Shown here in pieces: positions 53,732 through 62,296 of a stretch of 64,000 nt of DNA (position 1 is its first letter; each line of letters begins with the position of its first letter). The stretch is taken from NCBI RefSeq assembly GCF_031846325.1, contig NZ_JAVRHZ010000002.1, positions 496,001 through 560,000 on the forward strand, written 5' to 3'. The translations under genes were made by a program, and so were the position numbers. The stretch comes from Patiriisocius_A hiemis (GTDB lineage Bacteria; Bacteroidota; Bacteroidia; Flavobacteriales; Flavobacteriaceae). A model generated the notes under the pieces. It was not told the DNA's origin. It made no database searches and saw only the letters and a program-made list of their open reading frames with translations.

Positions 53732-56700
53732 TGCTTTATTTCAATCCAAGTTCCTTTATTTCTTGCATAATAATTATTGTCATACATAGCTTCTACTTGT
53801 GTGCCTGGCAAATAGTATTTTCCTAGGTATGAGGCATTTATTTTTACTGTAAACGTTTTAGATTTTCTACTACCTAAATCAAAATAGAAATTTACCCTAT
53901 CATCACGAATATCTGTATATCTAGCATCTCCAGTTGCTCCTCCCCCAAGACTAGTAAAACTTGTATTTACTATTTCCCATCCTCCAGGAAATATTTGTGA
54001 AAGTGCTATATTATCTACATAATCACTTGTGTTATTAATAACAGTAATCTTAGCTGTAATTTCATCTCCTTGTTTTATATTATCTATGCTAATTGCCTTG
54101 CCATTGCTATCTACAAACCTAGTTTGTAATTTGAATCCACGTGTTTCAGAAAGTTCCTCTCCTAAAGGAAGTTTTCCTTTTTGAGCAATAGATACGTAAA
54201 TGTCATTTCCTTTTTTATTAGTGATAGATACCGTGTTTACTCCCATGGTTGTTGCAAGTTCTCTTTGAGCAACAGCTTTTTCTGTTTTAATATTTATAGT
54301 TTTTCCGTTTTGAACAAAATCAATTTCTATTGCTTTACCACCAGCTTTTTCAACCATCTTTGCCATAGCAAGTAAGCCATAGGCAGTTTCTTGAGTACTA
54401 TACCACCTCGAAGAACTTAATGCTTTTGCTAGAGAAACGGCTATTTCCCTTTTTTTAGAATCATCCAACAACACCATTGTTTCAAGTGCCATTGCCTTGT
54501 TTCTAAAAGGAGAACCGTAAGTGTAGTAGTCATATTTATGAGGAACAAAATCAATATTTGCCGTTTGTGCAATTTGTTGTGCGACATTTTCCTTGCCAGC
54601 TAGTGCATACGCAGCTGCTAATCGCCATTTGGCATTATTACTAATGTAATTTGCTTCTCTTAATCGATTCATTGCGGCTAATTCTGGTTTTCCAGCAAGT
54701 GCTAGTGTATATAGCCTATACGCTTGTGTTAAGCTAGCATTGTAACGACTATCTTTATTACGCCATTGTCTTGCTTGGGTTTGTTGGTAGCGCAGCCAAT
54801 TACTTTTAAATGTTATAGGTAAGGCGTATCCTTTTTTCTCTGCTTCTAACATAAAATGACCTGCATAATTAGTCCCCCATTCGTTTTCATACCCTTCACC
54901 TGGCCAATAACTAAGACCCCCGCTTGTAGTTTGAAAATTATCAAGCCGTTGGATAGCTGCCTTTATATTTTCTTCAATTTCCATTTTCTTATTGAATGTA
55001 ATATCAAAAACATCTGCCAGGTACAATTGTGGAAATACACCTGAAGTAGTTTGCTCTATACAGCCATGCGGATAACTAATTAAGTATTGTAAGCGCTTAT
55101 TGAAATCCATTGGAGGGAGTGTAGAAAACTCAATGGTAGCAGCGTTAGTTCCTGCAACTCCATAGGTTTCAAAAGTGATAGTCTTTGAGCCATCTTTAGT
55201 TAGATTATATGGTGTTGTTTTCTGAAAAATTGGATTCGGGTTTTCTACATCTACTTCAATTTTATGACTAGCTTTTTCACCACTTCCAGAAGCAGATACT
55301 TCAACAGTTTGAAAGGTATTTGAAGGCAATACTTCAAATTCAAAATTTACAATCTGCTCTCCAATTTCTGGGAAAGAAATTGTTTTTGAAGTACCATTTA
55401 ATGGTTTTAAAGCATCACTAACTTTTAAATTTATAGTGGCACTTTTTACCTTTTTTTCCATTGCAAATACAGTTACCGGAAGTGTAACCATTTCACCTGG
55501 CGACAACACTCTAGGTAAGGAGGCTAATACCATTAGTGGTTTACGCACAGGAGTTACTTTTTCATTACTTCCGTAAGCACTTTTGTCATTATTTCCTGCA
55601 ATAATCATAGTTTTTACAGACCCAACATAATTAGGCATAGTAATTTTGTGATTTGCAGTTTGCCCAGCTTTTAACTCAAAAGGACCTAAATATTTCACAA
55701 CAGGTTTAAACCTATCTGCTTTCCTGTTCTTGGCGCCAGCTGCTGCACCGCCACCTCCAATAGCATAGATGTTATTTACACTACCAGAATATGCACCAAT
55801 AACATAATCGTAAATATCAAAAGTTTTTACACCTAGTGCTTCTCTAGTGTAAAATGCGTCATGAATTTTTGGAGTTTGAAAACGGGTGAGGTCTAATAAT
55901 CCTTCATCTACCAAAGCAATGGTATACGTCATTGCTTTTTTAGACTTTTCAGAAACAGAAACTATAAACGTTTCTTCTGGTTTAAGCACTTCTGGCATTG
56001 CTAGTTGGGGTTCTAGAATTGTAGAAGGATTTTCAACTAATAACGGAATTACTCCGTAAAGTCTAATAGGTAAATCGTTTTTGGTTTGCTCATGAGGTTG
56101 TAGCAAAGAAATGTTTACATACACATTAGGCGCCATTTCTTTGGTAATTTTTATCGAAGCTTTAGTCTCTCCTTTAGTAGTTTCAATCCATTGTTTGGTA
56201 AGAACTTCAGTTCCATTTTCAACAGTTAATAATGCACGCCCTTTACTTCCTGAAGGAAATGTAATTTGAGCTGTTTCTCCAACAGTATACTTTTCTTTTT
56301 CAGCAGAAAAAACAAGCATTTTTGCACTTTCAGAATCCATAGGTGCGCTCCACCAGTTTCTGTAGAAATAGGTAACACGCCCAGTTGCGTGACCACTCTC
56401 TGTATCTATGACACGAATTAAATAACGTCCACCGCTTTTCTCAGGAATGTTTACTGTAAAATCTCCAGTTCCCTTACTATTTGTAGTTACAGTAAATTCT
56501 TTTACAGGTTTGTGAACCACACTATTTTCATAGCGTGAAAGGTTATCATACCCACGATTCCACCACCAACGCCATTCTATTTTAAAGACCTTAACTTCAA
56601 GCTTTCGGCTTCCACTTGGATTGCCTTGTGCATCTACGCTCGCTACTTTAAACTTCACGTTCTCATCTGTAAAATAAGAACCATACCTATGCGGATCTGG

Positions 56701-59295
56701 AGATTGTAAACCAACAAAATGTGAATAAGGAGCAAGATTTTTACTGAAAACATCAATCGAAAAATCTCCACCACCTTCAAAAACCTTAGTTAAAAAAGTA
56801 GCTTGTAACATTCCTGGTGCTTTATTACTTAAAGACACCTTTTTTGAAAAGGCTGCAAGGCCTTCTTGTGTTAGGTTTTTTGAAAGAACCGGAATCTCAA
56901 TTTCTGAAAAACTTCGGATGGGATCATTAAACTTATAGGTTGGAAACTTTTTAAAAGCAGTATTGGTTGCTCTAAGAGTTGCGTTCATTTCTACTTTTAA
57001 ATTTCTCGCAGGTGCACCATGTAGCCAAGTTGCAGCAATGTCTCCTTCTATTGGTTTGCTAGCATCCAGCACTTCGTCTTTAAAATCTAATTTTATTTTT
57101 AAGCGGTTGGGCTTTACAGTAGCTACTTTTAAGGATTTTGTGAAAGCAGCACTTCCCACTTTTACAGTTGCATTCCAATTTCCAGTAGGAGCAGAAGCTT
57201 CTGTTTTTATTGGTAAATAGTAGAAGCCTTTTTGCACAACGCCATTTTGAGAGTTTGTTTTACTATTTAGTACAGTTCGTTGAACCAACTTACCTCTTGC
57301 ATCTGTTAGTTCTAAACTCACAGGGTGGTTTTTTGGCAGCGGATTTGCAACATCATTTAACACAAAGGTTAAGTGAATACTATCTCCAGGGCGATGTACG
57401 CCTCTTTCTGTATATATAAAACCTTTAAGTCCTTTTTGAAGTCGTTTCCCTGACACATCAAAATTACTAAGCGACAATGCATTACCATCTTCAAGCTTTG
57501 CGTAGGCATAATTGCTTCCTTTCCTTGCTACTGCAAAAGCAATGGTTTTTTTACTGTCATATAATGTCATCCCATCTGCATCTGTAGTAATGGTTTCAAT
57601 TTTTTGCTGCTGAAAGTTAAATAGGTCAATCTTTACAGCACCTTCAGGGTTTGTAGTAAGTAAATTTGATACTGCAAAGTGATACGATTTGTTGTTTCCT
57701 TTTTTAACTATAAGCCCTAAATCGCTTCCAAGAACATTAGTTGAAACTACACGATTTCCATTATAATAAGCTTCATGACAAGGGTTGTCACGTTCTCTCC
57801 AATTATAGCTATTGTTTCTCCAATTGTACAACTCGTTGTCCCAATACCTTTCTTCTCGGGCTTCTTCAACTTCTTCAACTATAGCAGTATCATAATAGTC
57901 CTCTTCGTATTCATCATACGTTTCTGTAGTGCTTTCTTGTGACGCCATAGCACAACTATAAGTGCTATATTCTTTTTTAAAGCTTAATTCTATCCGGTAT
58001 AATGAGCCAGGATCTGCGCTAAAAATTTCTGAAAGATTAATTGCATGTGCTTTCCACAAACCATTATTGGTAAGTCCTTTTTCTTGTAAAGTGATTGTCT
58101 TTTTTACTATGCGCCTTCCTACTCTTCTTATTTCATAACTGTTGTTGTCGTTTAGATTAGATGTTTGTAAAAACTGAAGCATATTTGCTTCATAAATTTT
58201 TATAACTCGAACATCTACAGCAGTAAGGTTTACAGCTTCAAAATAAATAGGGGTAGAGGCCGCATTAGGCAATATAACTCCTTGTGATAATAAACGTACT
58301 GCCGGTTTTAATTGCTCAAAGGAAAGGAGTTCGCTAAATTCTTTTTTAAGTGTAAACCCTTCTGTGTTTTTAATCCCGTTAAATGCAGTTACTCTAACAT
58401 TGCCAATAATGTTATTTGAGGGATATACTGTAAGTATGTTTCCATCTACTTCAAAACGAAGAGACTGAGCTTTTTCAATTGCAACTAAACCAGAGAAGTT
58501 TTGATTTGGGTCTAAAGGGTCCGAAAAATTGAGAGTTAGAGCAGCTTGTGGAGCTGAGCTTGCTTTTGCATCCACAATAGTGAAATTGTTTTGACCAGGA
58601 ATGGGAAAAGTGATTTTCCCTTCGTTATCTGCTCCAATAGCTTTTCCATCCCATTTTATAATGATATTACTATCATCAATAGCTCGTTGAATACTATCAA
58701 TTGTAAAATTAAAAAACTTAGAATGCCCTTCTTCACTAGGCCATTTTATGGCTATTTTTTTATCACCTTGTGTTGCAGACACTAATTCCTTTGCTTTTTT
58801 TGTTGTAATGAGATCAGAGGCTTCAATGGTCCCATTTAGATACTGCCATTTTTTACTGTAGGACTGGAGGTTGTTTACGTCCATTTTAAAGTTTGGTGTA
58901 ATAGTTTTAAAACTAAAAGTGTACGATTTAAAATCTGAGGGTACATCTTCATATAATTCTGAAAGCTTTACAGTAATGGTATATTCAGTATCGGGTTGAA
59001 GGTATTCGCTAGGCTGATAAATAAGTGTTCTACTATTTTCAACAGTTAATGTACCTTCTATTTTGGGAGAAATTTTTACATATTCTGAAGGTATTTCCTG
59101 TGTAACCTCAATTTGGTCTAAGGTTTTAGAAAGCTCTATCGTAATGGGAGAAGCGATAGATTGGCTACCATTGGTGTTGTATGAGATATACTCTTTAAAT
59201 TTAAAGAGATTATCGGTTTCGGCTTGTTGGTTTTTCTTAGAACAGGAAGTAATAAGTAGAGTGGTACATAGAAGGATACGGCACAACGTTTTCAT
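53728..59295 (-). CDS. Bacterial alpha-2-macroglobulin lipoprotein
   Basis: 1855 residues. The lipobox ends ITSC (Cys about 18) with SKKNQQ behind it, without acidic residues, which suggests a periplasmic side. Many Ig-like macroglobulin domains follow. The thioester is intact: C1412-I-E-Q1415 in YPHGCIEQ, with a helical thioester domain to about 1700 and a final domain after it. It should trap proteases entering the periplasm, protecting the wall-repair enzyme PBP1C encoded next to it. About 60 residues near 445-505 are unusual: acidic and aromatic, with repeated YNWR. Confidence 0.95.
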   Translation of the reverse strand: MKTLCRILLCTTLLITSCSKKNQQAETDNLFKFKEYISYNTNGSQSIASPITIELSKTLDQIEVTQEIPSEYVKISPKIEGTLTVENSRTLIYQPSEYLQPDTEYTITVKLSELYEDVPSDFKSYTFSFKTITPNFKMDVNNLQSYSKKWQYLNGTIEASDLITTKKAKELVSATQGDKKIAIKWPSEEGHSKFFNFTIDSIQRAIDDSNIIIKWDGKAIGADNEGKITFPIPGQNNFTIVDAKASSAPQAALTLNFSDPLDPNQNFSGLVAIEKAQSLRFEVDGNILTVYPSNNIIGNVRVTAFNGIKNTEGFTLKKEFSELLSFEQLKPAVRLLSQGVILPNAASTPIYFEAVNLTAVDVRVIKIYEANMLQFLQTSNLNDNNSYEIRRVGRRIVKKTITLQEKGLTNNGLWKAHAINLSEIFSADPGSLYRIELSFKKEYSTYSCAMASQESTTETYDEYEEDYYDTAIVEEVEEAREERYWDNELYNWRNNSYNWRERDNPCHEAYYNGNRVVSTNVLGSDLGLIVKKGNNKSYHFAVSNLLTTNPEGAVKIDLFNFQQQKIETITTDADGMTLYDSKKTIAFAVARKGSNYAYAKLEDGNALSLSNFDVSGKRLQKGLKGFIYTERGVHRPGDSIHLTFVLNDVANPLPKNHPVSLELTDARGKLVQRTVLNSKTNSQNGVVQKGFYYLPIKTEASAPTGNWNATVKVGSAAFTKSLKVATVKPNRLKIKLDFKDEVLDASKPIEGDIAATWLHGAPARNLKVEMNATLRATNTAFKKFPTYKFNDPIRSFSEIEIPVLSKNLTQEGLAAFSKKVSLSNKAPGMLQATFLTKVFEGGGDFSIDVFSKNLAPYSHFVGLQSPDPHRYGSYFTDENVKFKVASVDAQGNPSGSRKLEVKVFKIEWRWWWNRGYDNLSRYENSVVHKPVKEFTVTTNSKGTGDFTVNIPEKSGGRYLIRVIDTESGHATGRVTYFYRNWWSAPMDSESAKMLVFSAEKEKYTVGETAQITFPSGSKGRALLTVENGTEVLTKQWIETTKGETKASIKITKEMAPNVYVNISLLQPHEQTKNDLPIRLYGVIPLLVENPSTILEPQLAMPEVLKPEETFIVSVSEKSKKAMTYTIALVDEGLLDLTRFQTPKIHDAFYTREALGVKTFDIYDYVIGAYSGSVNNIYAIGGGGAAAGAKNRKADRFKPVVKYLGPFELKAGQTANHKITMPNYVGSVKTMIIAGNNDKSAYGSNEKVTPVRKPLMVLASLPRVLSPGEMVTLPVTVFAMEKKVKSATINLKVSDALKPLNGTSKTISFPEIGEQIVNFEFEVLPSNTFQTVEVSASGSGEKASHKIEVDVENPNPIFQKTTPYNLTKDGSKTITFETYGVAGTNAATIEFSTLPPMDFNKRLQYLISYPHGCIEQTTSGVFPQLYLADVFDITFNKKMEIEENIKAAIQRLDNFQTTSGGLSYWPGEGYENEWGTNYAGHFMLEAEKKGYALPITFKSNWLRYQQTQARQWRNKDSRYNASLTQAYRLYTLALAGKPELAAMNRLREANYISNNAKWRLAAAYALAGKENVAQQIAQTANIDFVPHKYDYYTYGSPFRNKAMALETMVLLDDSKKREIAVSLAKALSSSRWYSTQETAYGLLAMAKMVEKAGGKAIEIDFVQNGKTINIKTEKAVAQRELATTMGVNTVSITNKKGNDIYVSIAQKGKLPLGEELSETRGFKLQTRFVDSNGKAISIDNIKQGDEITAKITVINNTSDYVDNIALSQIFPGGWEIVNTSFTSLGGGATGDARYTDIRDDRVNFYFDLGSRKSKTFTVKINASYLGKYYLPGTQVEAMYDNNYYARNKGTWIEIKQ

Positions 59296-59513
59296 AAAGC
59301 GATGGTTTAAATAGATTACTAAAATTACTAAAAGGGGTGCTATTTATTAAGAAAGTTGTGTAAACTTTATGTAGCTATTTACTTCAATTACAAGAAGAAA
59401 ATAGAAAATAGCAGTAATTATTAGGAAAGTGGTTGTGGATATTCTTGTAACGTGATACTTCTTTTTAATAGTATAGATAGCTATCGTATTTGTGAAGAGT
59501 TTAACATTACTAA

Positions 59514-59816
59514 CTATCTTTCAAAACTATACTCTCGCTCTACTTTACAAATACGTAGCGTATAGTTTTTGTACCAGTTAGTTATGCCTAAATGTTGTGC
59601 TTTTTTATGCTCAATATCTTCTTTCCAATTAGAGATTGCTTTTAAGGAATCCCAATAACTAATGGAGATGCCTATGGTGTCTCTTGCACTTTCAAAACCT
59701 AAAAACCCTGGCTGTTGTCTAGCCAAGGTTTCCATTTGTTTTGCCATTTTTTCATACCCCTCTGTTTTTTCAGTTAGGGTGTTTGTAAAAATAACAGCGT
59801 AATAAGGTTGGGTCAT
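59514..59816 (-). CDS. Antibiotic-biosynthesis-monooxygenase (ABM) fold protein
   Basis: 100 residues from ATG 59816 (MTQPYYAVIFTN). A ferredoxin-like ABM fold with AKQMETLARQQPGFLGFESAR and ISISYWDSLKAISNWKEDIEHKKAQ. Members include heme-degrading and cofactor-free monooxygenases; many have unknown roles. A start at TTG 59837 is less likely. It begins 1 base after the isoaspartyl peptidase stop, so they are cotranscribed. Confidence 0.88.
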   Translation of the reverse strand: MTQPYYAVIFTNTLTEKTEGYEKMAKQMETLARQQPGFLGFESARDTIGISISYWDSLKAISNWKEDIEHKKAQHLGITNWYKNYTLRICKVEREYSFER

Positions 59817-59817
59817 C

Positions 59818-60891
59818 TTATTCTTTATAAATTCCAATTACCAATTCCCCTTCTGCGTTCATGTGGGCGCGATACATACCTGCTGTATTAAACTCCATAG
59901 CAACATTTCCATCTTTATCTATCGAGACAATACCACCATCTCCTCCTAATGCAGGCACTTTTTCTTGTATTACTTCTTTTGCTGCTTCTTGTAAGCTAAG
60001 ACCTTTATATTCCATTAGTGCAGAAATATCATGTGCTACCATAGCACGTATAAAATATTCACCCCAGCCTGTTGATGAAACTGCGCAGGTTGCATTGTTA
60101 GCATAGGTTCCAGCACCAATAATAGGTGCATCTCCAATTCTATTCCATCGTTTGTTGGTCATACCTCCAGTTGAAGTACCTGCAGCAAGATTTCCATTTT
60201 TATCTAAGGCAGCACAGCCTACGGTTCCAAATTTTGAATCTTTTATAAATGGGTCTATAAATGCAGTTGTTCCATCATGATCTAGTTCTGCTTTTTCTCT
60301 ATCCTTGATGCGCTGTAAAGACTTAAACCTTTTCTCTGTGTAGAAATAAGACGGATCTACTAACTCAAAACCTTTTTCTTTAGCAAAAACCTCAGCGCCT
60401 TTGCCACTTAACATTACATGGGGAGAATTGTTCATTACCTCTAGGGCAAGGTCTATTGGGTTTTTAATTTGAGTCACACCGCTTACTGCTCCTGCATTTA
60501 AGGTTGCGCCATCCATTACAGAGGCATCTAACTCGTTTGTTTCTTCATGAGTAAAAACAGCTCCTTTTCCTGCATTAAAAAGAGGTGAGTCTTCCATTAT
60601 GTTAATCGTTTTGGTAACAGCCTCCATTGCAGTACCACCATTTTTAAGAATGTTGTGCCCTACTTTAATGGCCTCTTCTAGTTTAGATTTGTAAGCAGCT
60701 TCTAAAGAGTCACTCATATTTTTTTTAAGAATTGTACCTGCACCTCCATGAATTACAATTCCAAAATTTTCTAACTTTTGTTCTGTTTCTGAAGCAACTT
60801 TCGTTACCTTTTTAACACTTTCCGTATCATTTTTACAGCTGAAAGACACAAAAATCACGATTAAAAGTGTTAAAATTTGAATTTTTTTCAT
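59818..60891 (-). CDS. Isoaspartyl peptidase / L-asparaginase (Ntn hydrolase), lipoprotein
   Basis: 357 residues. Signal with lipobox ending VSFSC (Cys about 19). The GIVIHGGAGTI start is typical; autoprocessing would expose the nucleophile T223 in FGTVGCAALD. It cleaves beta-aspartyl peptides or asparagine. The IGDAPIIGAGTYANN segment completes the active site. The 199-base gap upstream is shared with the divergent CAP gene. Confidence 0.93.
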   Translation of the reverse strand: MKKIQILTLLIVIFVSFSCKNDTESVKKVTKVASETEQKLENFGIVIHGGAGTILKKNMSDSLEAAYKSKLEEAIKVGHNILKNGGTAMEAVTKTINIMEDSPLFNAGKGAVFTHEETNELDASVMDGATLNAGAVSGVTQIKNPIDLALEVMNNSPHVMLSGKGAEVFAKEKGFELVDPSYFYTEKRFKSLQRIKDREKAELDHDGTTAFIDPFIKDSKFGTVGCAALDKNGNLAAGTSTGGMTNKRWNRIGDAPIIGAGTYANNATCAVSSTGWGEYFIRAMVAHDISALMEYKGLSLQEAAKEVIQEKVPALGGDGGIVSIDKDGNVAMEFNTAGMYRAHMNAEGELVIGIYKE

Positions 60892-61045
60892 ATTTCAAGT
60901 TTGAACAATAAATATAGGAATTTTCCTAGTAATGACGGGCGATGAATGACGATGAAATTTCTTACATAAAGTTCAAATAAATGATATTTTTTCGATTAAA
61001 TGCACAATAAATCAGTTTAAATGTATTTATATGTCATTTTTTTCT

Positions 61046-61053
61046 TACATTTG
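61046..61053 (+). promoter_or_regulatory. Promoter box for the CAP lipoprotein gene
   Basis: TACATTTG is an exact TAnnTTTG match 37 bases before the ATG at 61091. A TTG element is not found at the usual distance, so this is a half-match. Confidence 0.4.
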
Positions 61054-61090
61054 AGTCAGCATCATGCCCCAAATTTGATGCCCCCGACTT

Positions 61091-61594
61091 ATGAAAACAT
61101 TAAAACTTAGCCTACTGGCTTTGGTAATGATTGCATTTACTACATCATGCCAAAAAGATGAAGAAGTAGTTCAAGAAGAAATTAACTACACAATAGACCT
61201 GTCCCTTGTTAACGAAACAGATTGGGAATTAGCAAACGAAGTATTAAGACTTGTAAATGAGCATAGAGTATCTCAAGGACTTTCTACTATTAAAAAAGAC
61301 AAGCAACACGCAAGTGCTTATGCCGTAGATCATACTAAATATATGATTGATCAAAGTAAGATTAGTCATGATAACTTTGGAGTTCGTTCTGCTGCATTAA
61401 GAAGTCAAGGTGCTAAAACTGTTGGAGAAAATGTTGCCTTTGGATATACAGATGCTGAAACCCTTGTACATGCATGGTTGAGCAGCCCTAGCCACAGAGC
61501 TGTAATTGAAGGAAATTATACACATTCTGGTTTTGGAATTGTACCTGATGATGGAGGCAGATATTATCACACACAACTTTTCTATAAGAAGTAA
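61091..61594 (+). CDS. CAP (SCP/PR-1)-domain lipoprotein
   Basis: 167 residues. Lipobox ends TTSC (Cys 20) followed by QKDEE, which matches the Q-K-D/E-D/E surface-export signal of Bacteroidota lipoproteins, so display outside the cell is likely. The CAP fold follows: VLRLVNEHRVSQGLSTIKKD, SHDNFG, VGENVAFGY and AWLSSPSHRAVIEGNYTHSG carry the His and Glu residues of the cavity. Function of bacterial CAP proteins is largely unknown. Confidence 0.92.
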   Translation: MKTLKLSLLALVMIAFTTSCQKDEEVVQEEINYTIDLSLVNETDWELANEVLRLVNEHRVSQGLSTIKKDKQHASAYAVDHTKYMIDQSKISHDNFGVRSAALRSQGAKTVGENVAFGYTDAETLVHAWLSSPSHRAVIEGNYTHSGFGIVPDDGGRYYHTQLFYKK

Positions 61595-61622
61595 AATTAC
61601 TTTAACTTTTATAACTTAATCT

Positions 61623-61665
61623 ATTGCCGTATTTTTAAAGTCACATCTTTAAAAGTTACGGCAAT
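61623..61665 (+). promoter_or_regulatory. Hairpin covering the start codon of the dioxygenase gene
   Basis: A 17-base imperfect stem: attgccgta (61623-61631) with tacggcaat (61657-61665) and ttttaaag (61633-61640) with ctttaaaa (61647-61654), a 6-base loop and a 1x2 internal loop. The right arm takes in the A and T of the start codon (61664-61666). No T run follows, so it is not a typical terminator. Confidence 0.55.
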
Positions 61666-62197
61666 GGCTATTTTAAAACCTTTTAATTTAACCCAATGGG
61701 TAGAAGAAAATAGAGATTTACTAAAACCACCTGTTGGAAATAAAAATCTATATAAAGAAGCAGATGACTATATTGTTATGATTGTTGCAGGCCCTAATGC
61801 TCGCAAAGATTATCATTACAACGAAACAGAAGAGCTTTTTTATCAATTAGAAGGTAATATAGAAGTGCATATTCAAGAAGACGGAGAAAAGAAAACTATG
61901 AAATTAGGTCCTGGAGATATGTACTTACACCCAGCTAAGGTGCCACATTCTCCTGTGCGTCAGGAAAACTCAATTGGATTAGTTATTGAAAGAAAACGAA
62001 ACGATCTAGAAGCAAAAGATGGATTATTATGGTTTTGTGACTCTTGTAACAATAAACTCCACGAGGTGTATTTTTCGCTTACCGATATTGAAAAAGATTT
62101 TTTAAAGCATTTTAAGCATTTTTATGGAAGTGAAGATTTACGCACCTGTTCAAATTGTGGGACGATAATGGAAGTAGATAGTCGTTTTACTGAATAA
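61664..62197 (+). CDS. nbaC: 3-hydroxyanthranilate 3,4-dioxygenase
   Basis: 177 residues, cupin. It opens the ring of 3-hydroxyanthranilate in tryptophan (kynurenine) breakdown. Iron ligands lie in YHYNETEELFYQLEG (His, Glu) and a later His in HPAKVPHSPVR. Two CxxC pairs in the C-terminal part (CDSC and CSNCG) form the rubredoxin-like iron site of the bacterial enzyme. Its start codon lies in a hairpin. ALDH7 follows after 100 bases. Confidence 0.95.
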   Translation: MAILKPFNLTQWVEENRDLLKPPVGNKNLYKEADDYIVMIVAGPNARKDYHYNETEELFYQLEGNIEVHIQEDGEKKTMKLGPGDMYLHPAKVPHSPVRQENSIGLVIERKRNDLEAKDGLLWFCDSCNNKLHEVYFSLTDIEKDFLKHFKHFYGSEDLRTCSNCGTIMEVDSRFTE

Positions 62198-62254
62198 GAA
62201 TAATGACGCTTACTTTACTACTCTAAACTTTTACAGTCTTCATAGCTTTCAGTA

Positions 62255-62262
62255 CCTTCGCA
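62255..62262 (+). promoter_or_regulatory. Possible promoter for the ALDH7-type gene
   Basis: taccttcg (one base off TAnnTTTG) lies 35 bases before the start, with TTTTA 19 bases upstream. A similar taccttcg box lies ahead of the AhpD-like gene at 16149, so this may be a weaker promoter class. Confidence 0.3.
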
Positions 62263-62296
62263 ACAATTAATTTTAAATTAAAAAAACATACATAAT

